64,000 nt of DNA from Knufia peltigerae (taxonomy: Eukaryota > Ascomycota > Eurotiomycetes > Chaetothyriales > Trichomeriaceae). Shown here piece after piece: positions 41,366 to 50,512 of the stretch. Numbering within the stretch: position 1 is the stretch's first letter; each line of letters opens with the position of its first letter. The stretch covers positions 1-64,000 of the forward strand of contig JAPDRN010000057.1 in the NCBI GenBank assembly GCA_030247855.1, read 5' to 3'. The position numbers were made by a program, and so were the translations under genes. The notes under the pieces are model-generated. The model worked only from the letters and a program-made list of their open reading frames with translations. It was not told the DNA's origin and searched no databases.

Positions 41366-43468
41366 GTGACCGAAACCGTCGCCGCTCCACGCAAGCTCGA
41401 TGACACCTTGAAGGACGCGATCCGCAAGGCGTACACGACGCTGCAGGCCAATACCCCCGGCTTCTCCACCCGCCGCTCGCAGAGCCAGATGATCGGCGTG
41501 GTGTCGCGTGCGCTGTCCACCAGCGGTGGCGTGGGCGTGGTCGAGGCGCCGACCGGCGTGGGCAAGAGCCTGGGCTACCTGACCGCCGGCGTGCCGATTG
41601 CCCTGGCCAGCAAGAAGAAGCTGGTGATCAGCACCGGTACCGTGGCGCTGCAGTCGCAGCTGGTCGAGCGCGATATCCCGAACTTCCTCAAGGCAACCGG
41701 CCTGGAGGCGACCATCGCCCTGGCCAAGGGCCGTACCCGCTACCTGTGCACGCGCAACGCCGCCGAAGCGCATGGCGAGGGCGCGCAGAACGGCATGTTC
41801 GACGACGAGCAGCCGCTGTTCGACCGCCCGCTGGCGCCGATCGAGATGGACATCGCCAAGCGCCTCACCGTGGCCTTCAGCAACGGCAGCTGGGACGGCG
41901 ACATCGACAACGCACCGGAAACCATCAGCCCCGGCCTGCGCGGGCGCATCACCACGCCGGCCTCGGGCTGTGCGGGGCGACGCTGTGCGTACTCGGCGCA
42001 GTGCGCGGTGCTGCGTTCGCGCAACACCGTGCGTGATGCGCAGATCGTGGTCACCAACCACGCGCTGCTGCTGTCGGCGCTGTCCATTGGTGACAGCGAC
42101 AACGGCCAGCCGATGATCGCCGCGCCGTCGGACATGCTGCTGGTACTCGACGAAGGCCACCACGTTGGCAACGTGGCCATCGACCAGGGCGCGGCCAGCC
42201 TGGCATTGGATGAAATGGCCAAGCGCACCGGCCGCCTGCAGATCCTGATCGCCGGTGCCTACCGTGCGGTCGACAAGGATCGTCTGGGCAACCTGCTGCC
42301 GAACGAAGCCATCGACGCGGCCAGCAACGTGGCCAAGGGCCTGCGTGCGTTCCGCGACCATGTCGAGGCGGTATGGATGCCGGCGCCGGCCGACGAGGAG
42401 CCGATGTGGCGTGCCGCCAACGGGCGCCTGCCCGAGGCCTGGCGCGAGCCGATCGAGGCGCTGGCTGACGATACCCGCAGCCTCTACAACTGGGCGCACG
42501 CGGCCACCGCGCAGGTCGCCAAGGGCAAGCCGGACGATCCGGCACGCGAGCGCCTGCAGCGCAACTTGGGCATGGCGCTGGAGATGATCGAGCAGCAGTA
42601 CAACCTGTGGCAGGTCTGGCGCCGCGAGGACAAGGAAGGCGCGCCGCCGATGGCGCGCTGGGTGACCGCCACCCGCGACGGCGACCTGGTGCTGCATGGC
42701 TCGCCGGTGTCGGCCGCGCACGTGCTGCGCAAGCTGCTGTGGGATGAAGTGGATTCAGTGGTGCTGACCTCGGCGACGCTGACCGGCGGCGGCGATTTCC
42801 AGGCGCTGGCGATCGACAACGGCATTCCTGAAACCGCCGAGATGGTCTCGCTGTCTTCCCCGTTTGATCTACCCAACCAGGCCGAGCTGATCGTGCCGCC
42901 GTTCCCGGTCACGCCCGATGACCGCGAAGGCCATCCGCGTGAAGTGGCGCGCTACATCGGCAAGGAACTGGATTGGACGAAGGGCTCGATGGTGCTGTTC
43001 ACCTCGCGCTGGAAGATGGAGAAGGTGGCGGGCCTGATGCCGGCCGCCAAGCGCAAGCAGGTGCTGGTGCAGGGCGAGATGTCGAAGACGCGCATGATCG
43101 ACGAACACCTGCGCCGTGTCGCCGCCGGCGAGGGTTCGGTGCTGTTCGGGCTCAACTCGTTCGGCGAAGGCCTGGATCTTCCCGGTGAGGCCTGCACCAC
43201 GGTGGTGATCACCCAGGTGCCGTTCGCGGTGCCGACCGATCCGCAGACCGCCACCCTGAGCGAATGGGTGGAAGCGCGTGGGCTCAATGCGTTCAACCTG
43301 ATCGCGATCCCGCATGCGCTGCGCACGCTGACCCAGTTCGCTGGCCGCCTGATCCGCACCTCCACCGACACCGGCCGGGTGATCATCCTCGACTCGCGGC
43401 TGCTGACCCGCCGCTACGGCAAGCGCATCATCGACGCGCTGCCGCCGTTCAAGCGCACCATCGGCTGA
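41366..43468 (+). CDS. dinG: ATP-dependent DNA helicase DinG
   Basis: A 700-residue superfamily 2 XPD-type 5'-3' helicase. Walker A is APTGVGKS at 61-68. The four Fe-S cysteines are visible at 128, 202, 207 and 213, the DEAH box variant DEGHH starts at 262, and GLNSFGEGLDLPGE and FAGRLIRTSTDTG are the C-terminal helicase motifs. Length matches long DinG. The start is GTG 41366. DinG is SOS-induced in E. coli and resolves R-loops. Confidence 0.95.
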   Translation: MTETVAAPRKLDDTLKDAIRKAYTTLQANTPGFSTRRSQSQMIGVVSRALSTSGGVGVVEAPTGVGKSLGYLTAGVPIALASKKKLVISTGTVALQSQLVERDIPNFLKATGLEATIALAKGRTRYLCTRNAAEAHGEGAQNGMFDDEQPLFDRPLAPIEMDIAKRLTVAFSNGSWDGDIDNAPETISPGLRGRITTPASGCAGRRCAYSAQCAVLRSRNTVRDAQIVVTNHALLLSALSIGDSDNGQPMIAAPSDMLLVLDEGHHVGNVAIDQGAASLALDEMAKRTGRLQILIAGAYRAVDKDRLGNLLPNEAIDAASNVAKGLRAFRDHVEAVWMPAPADEEPMWRAANGRLPEAWREPIEALADDTRSLYNWAHAATAQVAKGKPDDPARERLQRNLGMALEMIEQQYNLWQVWRREDKEGAPPMARWVTATRDGDLVLHGSPVSAAHVLRKLLWDEVDSVVLTSATLTGGGDFQALAIDNGIPETAEMVSLSSPFDLPNQAELIVPPFPVTPDDREGHPREVARYIGKELDWTKGSMVLFTSRWKMEKVAGLMPAAKRKQVLVQGEMSKTRMIDEHLRRVAAGEGSVLFGLNSFGEGLDLPGEACTTVVITQVPFAVPTDPQTATLSEWVEARGLNAFNLIAIPHALRTLTQFAGRLIRTSTDTGRVIILDSRLLTRRYGKRIIDALPPFKRTIG

Positions 43469-43472
43469 GGGC

Positions 43473-43509
43473 GGGGTCGGATCCCTTCCACAGGAAGGGC
43501 TCTGACCCC
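43473..43509. repeat. GGGGTC hairpin repeat, copy 4
   Basis: The same asymmetric hairpin as the copies near 11.4-12.0 kb. The B-arm comes first (ggggtcggatcccttc) and the A-arm complement last (gaagggctctgacccc). It lies between the convergent dinG and ilvD genes and may act as a terminator. Confidence 0.8.
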
Positions 43510-43516
43510 ATGCATC

Positions 43517-45355
43517 TCAATCACCGAGCAGGGCGGTATTGCGCACGGCGCCCTTGTCGGCGCTGGTGGCCAGCAAGGCGTAGGCCTTCAGCGCGCTGGT
43601 GACCTTGCGTGGGCGCGGTGCACGCGGCTTCCAGCCACGTGCATCGGCGTCGGCGCGGCGTTTTGCCAGCGTGGCGTCGTCCAGCAGCAGATCGATGCGG
43701 CGCGCCGGGATGTCGATGCGGATGCGATCGCCATCTTCCACCAGTCCGATCACGCCGCCGCTGGCCGCTTCCGGCGAGACATGGCCGATCGACAGGCCCG
43801 AGGTGCCACCGGAGAAACGACCATCGGTCAGCAGCGCACACTGCTTGCCCAGCCCCTTCGACTTCAGGTAGCTGGTCGGGTACAGCATTTCCTGCATGCC
43901 CGGGCCGCCCTTCGGGCCTTCATAGCGGATCACCACTACGTCGCCGGGCTTCACTTCATCGGCGAGGATGCCGGCTACCGCCGCGTCCTGGCTTTCGAAC
44001 ACGCGCGCATTGCCTTCGAACACGTGGATCGATTCGTCCACGCCTGCCGTCTTCACCACGCAGCCGTCGACGGCGAGGTTGCCGCGCAGCACGGCGAGCC
44101 CGCCTTCCTGCGAATAGGCATGCTGCAGCGCACGGATGCAGCCCTCGGCGCGGTCAACATCCAGCGACGGCCAGCGTGTGGCCTGGCTGAAGGCTTCCTG
44201 GGTGGGAATGCCGGCGGGACCGGCCTTGAAGAAGGTGTGCAGGGTGTCGTTGTCGCTGCGCATCACGTCCCAGCGATCCAGTGCTTCACCGAGCGTGCTG
44301 CTGTGCACGGTAGGCACGGACGTATCCAGCAACCCGGCGCGGTCCAGCTCACCGAGGATGCCGAACACACCACCAGCGCGATGCACATCTTCGACGTGGT
44401 ACTTGGGTGAGTTCGGCGCCACCTTGCACAGCTGTGGCACGCGCCGCGACAGTGCATCGATGTGGGACAGATCGAAGTCGACCTCCGCTTCCTGCGCGGC
44501 AGCCAGCAGGTGCAGGATGGTATTGGTGGAGCCGCCCATGGCGATGTCCAGGGTCATCGCGTTGGCGAACGCGGCCTGGGTGGCTATGCCACGCGGCAGT
44601 GCACGCGGATCCTCGCCGCCATACCAGCGATGGCACAGCTCGACGATCAGGCGGCCAGCACGGCGGAACAGCGCTTCGCGGTCGGCATGCGTGGCCAGGG
44701 TGGTGCCGTTGCCGGGCAGCGACAGGCCCAGGGCTTCGGTCAGGCAGTTCATCGAGTTGGCGGTGAACATGCCCGAGCACGAGCCACAGGTGGGGCAGGC
44801 GCTGCGCTCGTACTCGGCAACCTTCTCATCCGAGGCGCTGTCATCGGCGGCGACGACCATTGCATCAACCAGATCCAGCTTGTGCTCGGACAGCTTGGTC
44901 TTGCCGGCTTCCATCGGGCCGCCGGAAACGAACACCACCGGAATGTCCAGGCGCAGCGCGGCCATCAGCATGCCGGGGGTGATCTTGTCGCAGTTGCTGA
45001 TGCAGACCAGCGCGTCGGCACAGTGCGCGTTGACCATGTACTCCACCGAGTCGGCGATGATCTCGCGGCTGGGCAGCGAGTACAGCATGCCGTCGTGGCC
45101 CATGGCGATGCCGTCATCCACGGCGATCGTGTTGAATTCCTTGGCGACGCCGCCGACCTGCTCGATCTCGCGCGCGACCAGCTGGCCAAGGTCCTTCAGG
45201 TGCACGTGGCCGGGCACGAACTGGGTGAAGGAGTTGGCGATGGCGATGATCGGCTTGTGGAAGTCGCCATCCTTCATGCCGGTGGCACGCCACAGGGCGC
45301 GGGCGCCGGCCATGTTGCGGCCGGCAGTGGAGGTGCGGGAGCGGTATTCAGGCAT
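43517..45355 (-). CDS. ilvD: Dihydroxy-acid dehydratase
   Basis: A 612-residue IlvD, converting 2,3-dihydroxy-3-methyl-butanoate or -pentanoate to the keto acid in branched-chain amino-acid synthesis. Fe-S ligands lie in CISNCDKITPGM and ACPTCGSCSGMFTANSM. MGGSTNTILHLLAAA and TDGRFSGGTSGLSIGHVSPEA are further family motifs. ATG 45355 was chosen over an upstream in-frame extension that has no family match. Confidence 0.97.
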   Translation of the reverse strand: MPEYRSRTSTAGRNMAGARALWRATGMKDGDFHKPIIAIANSFTQFVPGHVHLKDLGQLVAREIEQVGGVAKEFNTIAVDDGIAMGHDGMLYSLPSREIIADSVEYMVNAHCADALVCISNCDKITPGMLMAALRLDIPVVFVSGGPMEAGKTKLSEHKLDLVDAMVVAADDSASDEKVAEYERSACPTCGSCSGMFTANSMNCLTEALGLSLPGNGTTLATHADREALFRRAGRLIVELCHRWYGGEDPRALPRGIATQAAFANAMTLDIAMGGSTNTILHLLAAAQEAEVDFDLSHIDALSRRVPQLCKVAPNSPKYHVEDVHRAGGVFGILGELDRAGLLDTSVPTVHSSTLGEALDRWDVMRSDNDTLHTFFKAGPAGIPTQEAFSQATRWPSLDVDRAEGCIRALQHAYSQEGGLAVLRGNLAVDGCVVKTAGVDESIHVFEGNARVFESQDAAVAGILADEVKPGDVVVIRYEGPKGGPGMQEMLYPTSYLKSKGLGKQCALLTDGRFSGGTSGLSIGHVSPEAASGGVIGLVEDGDRIRIDIPARRIDLLLDDATLAKRRADADARGWKPRAPRPRKVTSALKAYALLATSADKGAVRNTALLGD

Positions 45356-45399
45356 GGCTGGCGGAACGGGCGGGCCGTACGACGTTGGGGGGCGGTTGA

Positions 45400-45525
45400 T
45401 GATGGCGGAGTTTTTCGGTTGCTGCTGCAACCACCTGCGCCGCTTGCAGCGGCTGGGTGGTCCGCGCATTCCACCTTATCCCCGCGCCGTTGGCGCGCCC
45501 CCTTGAACAACAAGGGGGCTCCTGC
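45400..45525 (-). promoter_or_regulatory. Possible ilvD leader with hairpins
   Basis: Upstream of ilvD, facing it, are a nested hairpin (accacc...ggtggt with an inner ccgc/gcgg stem, about 45431-45463) and a strong hairpin at 45497-45519 (gcccccttg-aacaa-caagggggc). They may belong to an attenuating leader, but no short Ile/Val/Leu-rich reading frame was found. Confidence 0.35.
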
Positions 45526-45556
45526 CCGGACGATGGGCTGCACAGACCAGGCACTC

Positions 45557-45580
45557 GGTAGATCCACGCCATGCGTGGAT
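45557..45580 (+). repeat. GTAG palindrome (atccacgc class)
   Basis: gtagatccacgccatgcgtggat sits alone between the divergent ilvD and ygiB-like genes. Confidence 0.82.
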
Positions 45581-45698
45581 GGCGCGGCATGTGGGCGACG
45601 AAAATGAAATTCCGTTCATCTTTCCCACTTTGCCGATTCCGGTTGTTGGCCGGGATTTGGCATGATGGGGCATTGTTCCGACTTGAAGGCATGAGGCC

Positions 45699-46268
45699 AT
45701 GAAACGTTCCCGCACCACCGCGCTGCTGCTGATGAGCGCTGCGCCGCTGCTGTTCACTGCCTGCCAGAAGGAAGAGCAGGTGCAGGTGCAGGAAGGCCTG
45801 TATACCTCGGTGGAGGCCTGCACCACGGCTACCGCTGATCCTTCGGCGTGTCGCAATGCATTTGCCGAGGCGCAGAAGAAGTCCGCCGATGCAGCGCCGA
45901 AGTACGCGACCAAGGAAGCCTGCGAACAGGACTACAAGCCTGAGCAGTGCGTGCAGCAGCACACCTCGGCCGGTACCTCGTTCATCGGCCCGATGATGAT
46001 GGGCTTCTTCATGTCGCAGATGCTGAGCAACCGCGGTGGCCTGGCCCCGCAGGCACCTGCTTCGGCGCCGGCCTACCAGGACAAGAGTGCCGGTTGGGCG
46101 CGTCCTGCCCCGGGTGGCAGCGGCGGCCTGAACACCGCCAGCGGCATCGGCGCGGGCAAGGCCGGGCTGGCCCCGGTCAGCAGCGAACCGAACCGTGCGG
46201 TGACCGCCAGCCGCAGCGGCTTCGGCAGCACCAGTGCGCGCCGCAGCGGCAGCAGCGTGGGCGGCTGA
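45699..46268 (+). CDS. ygiB: YgiB-type lipoprotein (DUF1190)
   Basis: A 189-residue protein with a lipobox (LFTAC, Cys22), two Cys-containing repeats (SVEACTTATADPSACRNAF and TKEACEQDYKPEQCVQQH), a hydrophobic segment (IGPMMMGFFMSQML) and a Gly/Ser/Arg-rich tail. This is the DUF1190/YgiB pattern. It precedes a YgiC-like ligase, as in enterobacteria. The start ATG is preceded by a gaggcc stretch rather than a strong ribosome site. Confidence 0.87.
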   Translation: MKRSRTTALLLMSAAPLLFTACQKEEQVQVQEGLYTSVEACTTATADPSACRNAFAEAQKKSADAAPKYATKEACEQDYKPEQCVQQHTSAGTSFIGPMMMGFFMSQMLSNRGGLAPQAPASAPAYQDKSAGWARPAPGGSGGLNTASGIGAGKAGLAPVSSEPNRAVTASRSGFGSTSARRSGSSVGG

Positions 46269-46275
46269 TCGACCC

Positions 46276-47454
46276 ATGCAACGTATCCGTATTGCCGAGC
46301 GCGCCCAGTGGCGCGCGCGCGCGGAGGAAGTCGGTTTCCGCTTCCACACCATCGACGGCCAGCCATACTGGGATGAAAGCGCGTATTACACGTTCACCCT
46401 GCGCCAGATCGAACAGGACATCGAAGACCCCAGCGCCGAACTGCACCAGATGGCGATGGATCTGGTCGGCGACGTCATTGCCAGCGAGCGCCTGATGGAC
46501 CAGCTGGCGATCCCCGCGCATTACCGCGACTGGATCGCCGACAGCTGGCGCCAGCGCCAGCCGCACCTGTACGGGCGCCTGGACCTGGCCTACGACGGCA
46601 CCGGCCCGGCCAAGCTGTACGAACTGAACTACGACACGCCGACCTCGCTGTTCGAGGCCAGCTTCTTCCAGTGGCAGTGGCTGGAGGACCAGCGCAACGC
46701 CGGCCGCCTGCCGCAGCATGCCGACCAGTTCAACGCGATCCATGAAGCCCTGGTCGAACGCTTCGGCGAACTGGCCACGCAGCTGCCGCCGCCGCTGTAT
46801 TTCAGCGCGGTGGGCAGCTCGGACGAAGACCGCGGTACGGTCGAGTATCTGCGCGACTGCGCTTCGCAGACGGGCCTGCACGGGCAGGCGATCGCCATCG
46901 AGGACATCGGCCTGTCCGAGGACGGGCGCTTCACCGCGCTGGACGATACGGTGATCGGCACGCTGTTCAAGCTGTACCCGCTGGAAGACCTGATGGCCGA
47001 GGAATTCGGCCGCGCGCTGCCGGGCTCGGGCGTGCAGCTGCTGGAGCCGGCATGGAAGGCGGTGCTGAGCAACAAGGGCATCCTGCCGCTGCTGTGGCAG
47101 CGCAATGTCGGCCATCCGAACCTGCTGGAAGCACATTTCGATGACGGCAGCGCGCTGGCCTCGGGCTGGGTGCGCAAGCCGCTGTTCTCGCGCGAAGGTG
47201 CCAACATCGAGATGCACCTGGCCGACGGCAGCACGCAGCGCAGCGACGGTCCGTACGACGGTCCGTCGATCCTCCAGCGTGCGCATCCGCTCACCCGCTT
47301 CGAAGGCGGTTACCCGCTGATCGGCAGCTGGGTGATCGGTGACCATGCCTGCGGCATCGGCATCCGCGAGGACGACAGCGCGATCACCCGCGACAGTGCG
47401 CGTTTCGTGCCGCACGCGATCATCGACGAAGCGCCGACGCGGATCTACGTCTGA
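46276..47454 (+). CDS. ygiC: Glutathionylspermidine synthase-like ATP-grasp ligase (YgiC)
   Basis: A 392-residue member of the GspS C-terminal synthetase family. It has YDGTGPAKLYELNYDTPTSLFEA, LEPAWKAVLSNKGILPLLW, GWVRKPLFSREGANI (ATP-binding Lys) and a GIREDDSAITRDSARFVPHAI end. It has only the ligase part, not the amidase, so a peptide-amine bond on an unknown substrate is inferred. It starts 7 bp after the YgiB gene and overlaps the next start (TGATG). Confidence 0.9.
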   Translation: MQRIRIAERAQWRARAEEVGFRFHTIDGQPYWDESAYYTFTLRQIEQDIEDPSAELHQMAMDLVGDVIASERLMDQLAIPAHYRDWIADSWRQRQPHLYGRLDLAYDGTGPAKLYELNYDTPTSLFEASFFQWQWLEDQRNAGRLPQHADQFNAIHEALVERFGELATQLPPPLYFSAVGSSDEDRGTVEYLRDCASQTGLHGQAIAIEDIGLSEDGRFTALDDTVIGTLFKLYPLEDLMAEEFGRALPGSGVQLLEPAWKAVLSNKGILPLLWQRNVGHPNLLEAHFDDGSALASGWVRKPLFSREGANIEMHLADGSTQRSDGPYDGPSILQRAHPLTRFEGGYPLIGSWVIGDHACGIGIREDDSAITRDSARFVPHAIIDEAPTRIYV

Positions 47455-48101
47455 TGGCGGTGCGGCGCCCGCCCGGTCGGCGCGGGCGTCCTGCTCCCGT
47501 GCCGGGCCGTCATTTCGACGATGGTCGCGGCCTGAATGCGTTCGCCGACCGCATCGCGGTGCGTTGCCACCGCTGCGATACGCCGGGCTGGGTGCTGGCG
47601 AGCTGGCAACCCTACCGTTGGACGGCGCGTTTCCGCTGCACCGGCTGCAGCGTTGCGCTGGACAGTGGTGACTGGGTGGGCGCGGTGTGCATGCAGGGGC
47701 GTCGGCCGTGCGGGTACTGCGGGCACCAATGGCTGTACGTGCATCGCCGAATCGCATCGGGTATTCGTTCGCCTGCCACCTTTCCAGTGCGATGTGGGCA
47801 ATGTGGGCGCAGCAGCGATGTCGACGTGTCGGCCACCCCGCTGCGCGATGCCGAGCCGGCTGATCCGCACTTCGGCCTACCGCTGCATCTGGTCGAGCCG
47901 ACCCGCGCAGGTCTGCTTTGGGCCTACAACGCCGAGCATCTGCAGGCGCTTCATGAGTACGCCGTCGCGACACTGCGTGAAACCAAAGGGCATCATCGCT
48001 CGATGTTCTCGCGGCTGCCGCAGTGGATGAAATTGGCGCGGCATCGCGTGCTGCTGCAGCGCGCGGTGGAGCGATTGCAGAAGCGCTTGCTGCAGGGGTA
48101 G
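47454..48101 (+). CDS. Zinc-ribbon protein in the ygiBC operon
   Basis: A 215-residue basic protein with four CxxC knuckles (RCHRC, RCTGC, PCGYC and RCGQC), enough for two zinc ribbons, followed by a helical C-terminal half ending in LARHRVLLQRAVERLQKRLL. The start ATG overlaps the YgiC stop (TGATG), so it is translationally coupled. Its stop TAG at 48099-48101 is the GTAG foot of a palindrome. No signal peptide or recognised family. A role linked to YgiC is inferred from coupling. Confidence 0.78.
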   Translation: MAVRRPPGRRGRPAPVPGRHFDDGRGLNAFADRIAVRCHRCDTPGWVLASWQPYRWTARFRCTGCSVALDSGDWVGAVCMQGRRPCGYCGHQWLYVHRRIASGIRSPATFPVRCGQCGRSSDVDVSATPLRDAEPADPHFGLPLHLVEPTRAGLLWAYNAEHLQALHEYAVATLRETKGHHRSMFSRLPQWMKLARHRVLLQRAVERLQKRLLQG

Positions 48102-48228
48102 TGCCGACCCTGGTCGGCGCCGTTGATGGTGTGCCAACCAAGGTTGGCGTCTACCAAGGCGGTGCGTCGGTAGCGCCGGGCCATGCCCGACGGTTGTGGT
48201 GATCCGCCGGCCAGCGGCCGGCATTACC
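48097..48228. repeat. Cluster of four palindromes, the first supplying a stop codon
   Basis: gtagtgccgaccctggtcggc (48097-48118), an inverted gccaacc copy (48133-48155), a degenerate gtagcgccgggcc copy (48169-48190) and an inverted gccggccagcggccggc copy (48206-48228). The last ends 3 bp before the DUF58 stop codon. Confidence 0.86.
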
Positions 48229-48230
48229 CT

Positions 48231-49529
48231 TTACAGCAGGCCTTCGCGCTTCACCGCCAGATAGCGCTCCACCAGCGCGGCGGGCAGGGCATCGGCCGTG
48301 ACGTCCAGCACCATTACCCGTTCGGCACGCAGCGCGTCATGTGCCTGCGCGCGCTGCTGCAGATACAGCGCGGCGGCACCGGCCTGCGCGGCATCTTCCA
48401 CCGTATGCACCTCGCCCTCCAGCGCAGCATCCAGCTCGCGCTCGCGCAGGCTGGCCACGCACACCAGGTGGCGGCGCTGCAGCAGGCGCACGGCCGCAAG
48501 CAGGTCTTCGATGTCTTCATCGCGTACGTTGCTGACCAGCATCACCAGCGCGCGTCGACGCTGGCGCAGCGATACTTCGGTGGCGGCGGCCAGATAATCG
48601 GTGGCCACCGCCTGCGGCTGCAGATCGTAGCTGGCGCGCAACAGGTGCTGCACCGTGCCCATGCCGCGCTGCGGCGCCACCCAGCGGCGCTCGCCGCCCA
48701 CCGCGAACAGGCCGGCGGCATCGCCCTGGCGAAGCGCCAGGTAAGCCACCACCAGCGAGGCGTTCAAGGCATGGTCGAAATGCGAGAGTCCGCCTTCGCT
48801 GGCCAGCATGCGCCGGCCGCTGTCGAGCATCAGCAGCAGCTGCTGGTTCTTCTCGTCCTGGTACTCGCGCGAAATCAGCTTGCGCGCGCGGGCGGTCGCC
48901 TTCCAGTCGAGCTGGCGCAGGCTGTCGCCGATGCGGTACTCGCGCATCTGGTGGAAGTCGGTGCCTTCGCCACGGCGCCGCTTCACATGGGCGCCGACCA
49001 GGCGTGAGGCCTGGTCGGCACTGAACAGCGCGAAGCGGGTGAGCGGCACGAAATTGGGATAGACGCGTACCTCCAGCGCCGGTGGCAGCGTGCGTTGCTG
49101 CCACCACAGCCGCCACGGCGAGCGGATGCGCAGCTGCACGCCTTCGAAGGCAAAGCGCCCGCGCTGCTGCGGCTGCACGTGGTAATGCAGCGAACTGGCA
49201 TGGCCGGCCCGCAACGGCACGCGCTGCGGCAGTGATTCCAGCGGCCAGCCGCCCGGCACCAGATCGAACACGTGCACGTGCATGGCCTGTTCGCTGTGCA
49301 GGCGCAGGCCGATCTCGCGACGCACGCCCAGTGCCAGCGCCTCGGGCACGTCGCGCTCGACGCTGGGCGAGGGCCGTCGCCGTTGTCGCCACAGATCAAC
49401 CAGTGCCAGCACCGCAATCAATGCGCCGGCCAGCGCCCAGCTCCAGCGCGGCAGCAGGCCGCCCAGCACCACGCCTCCCAGCACAGCCCAGGCCAACAGC
49501 AACGCCAGCAGCAGCGGCGCAGGCCTCAT
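48231..49529 (-). CDS. DUF58 domain protein
   Basis: A 432-residue protein with two N-terminal membrane helices (LLLALLLAWAVLGGVVLGGLL and ALAGALIAVLALVDLW), a beta-sandwich region and a C-terminal DUF58 domain (GTDFHQMREYRIGDSLRQLDWKATARARKLISREYQDEK) with a von Willebrand-like fold (LLMLDSGRRM). DUF58 proteins are regular partners of MoxR ATPases. It is the last gene of the operon and overlaps moxR by 4 bp. Confidence 0.92.
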   Translation of the reverse strand: MRPAPLLLALLLAWAVLGGVVLGGLLPRWSWALAGALIAVLALVDLWRQRRRPSPSVERDVPEALALGVRREIGLRLHSEQAMHVHVFDLVPGGWPLESLPQRVPLRAGHASSLHYHVQPQQRGRFAFEGVQLRIRSPWRLWWQQRTLPPALEVRVYPNFVPLTRFALFSADQASRLVGAHVKRRRGEGTDFHQMREYRIGDSLRQLDWKATARARKLISREYQDEKNQQLLLMLDSGRRMLASEGGLSHFDHALNASLVVAYLALRQGDAAGLFAVGGERRWVAPQRGMGTVQHLLRASYDLQPQAVATDYLAAATEVSLRQRRRALVMLVSNVRDEDIEDLLAAVRLLQRRHLVCVASLRERELDAALEGEVHTVEDAAQAGAAALYLQQRAQAHDALRAERVMVLDVTADALPAALVERYLAVKREGLL

Positions 49530-50150
49530 CGGCGCGGCGCTTCGACCTTGGCCAGCAGCGCACCCAGCACGTCGTCGGCATCCTGGCCTTCGATCTGCAG
49601 CTCCGGTGCCAGTGCAATGCGGTGGCGCAGGGCAGGGCGGGCGATGTCACGCACATCATCGGGGGTGACGAAATCACGCCCGGCCAGCACCGCCTGCGCG
49701 CGCGAGGCACGCACCAGGGCGATGCTGCCGCGCGGGCCGGCACCGACGGCGATGCCGGGCCACTGGCGGGTGGCGGCCACGATGCGCACCGCGTAGTCGA
49801 TCACTTCGTCATCGACGGTGATCGCCGCGGTGGCCTGCTGCAATGCCAGCAGTTCGCCGGCACCGAGCACGCGCGGCACCTGGCTCAGGTCGAAATCGCT
49901 GGCGGCACGGCCGCTGGTGATCGCCGCGACCATGCGCTTCTCGTCTTCCAGCTGCGGATAGTCGATCAGCACCTTCAGCAGGAAGCGGTCCAGCTGCGCT
50001 TCCGGCAGCGGATAGGTGCCTTCCTGTTCCAGCGGGTTCTGCGTGGCGAGCGCCATGAACGGCGGTGCCAGGGTGAAGGCCTTGCCTTCGATGGTGACCT
50101 GACCTTCCTGCATCACTTCCAGCAGCGCGGACTGGGTCTTGGCCGGGGCG

Positions 50151-50181
<31 letters not shown>

Positions 50182-50512
50182 TGAACACCGGGCCGCGACG
50201 GATCTTGAAGCTCTCGCTCTTCGGGTCGTACACCGCATGCCCGCTGACGTCGCTGGGCATCAGGTCGGGGGTGAACTGCACGCGGCCATAGTCCAGTTCC
50301 AGCGCCTGCGCCAGCGCGCGCACCAGCAGGGTCTTGCCGAGGCCGGGCACGCCTTCGATCAGCACGTGGCCACCGGCCAGCAGGGCGACCAGGATCTGGT
50401 CGAGCACATCGGCCTGGCCGATGAAGGCGTGGCCGACGGCCTGGCGGATAGCGTCGACGCGTTCGATCAGGCGGGCGGTGGCGGCCGCCGGAAGTTCAGG
50501 GGCATCGGTCAT
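49526..50512 (-). CDS. MoxR-family AAA+ ATPase
   Basis: A 328-residue chaperone-type ATPase. Walker A GVPGLGKT, Walker B LLADEINRAPAKTQSALLEVM and a C-terminal lid domain (DVLGALLAKVEAPRR) match the MoxR group. Such ATPases are thought to assemble or load metal cofactors on envelope complexes with their DUF58/VWA partners. The overlaps on both sides (4 bp each) show tight coupling. Confidence 0.93.

Noticed and set aside
45356..45469. Upstream in-frame extension of ilvD as a leader or longer N-terminus
   Set aside because: Residues are Arg/Gln/Pro-rich and unlike any IlvD. The conserved start MPEYRSRTS begins at 45355.
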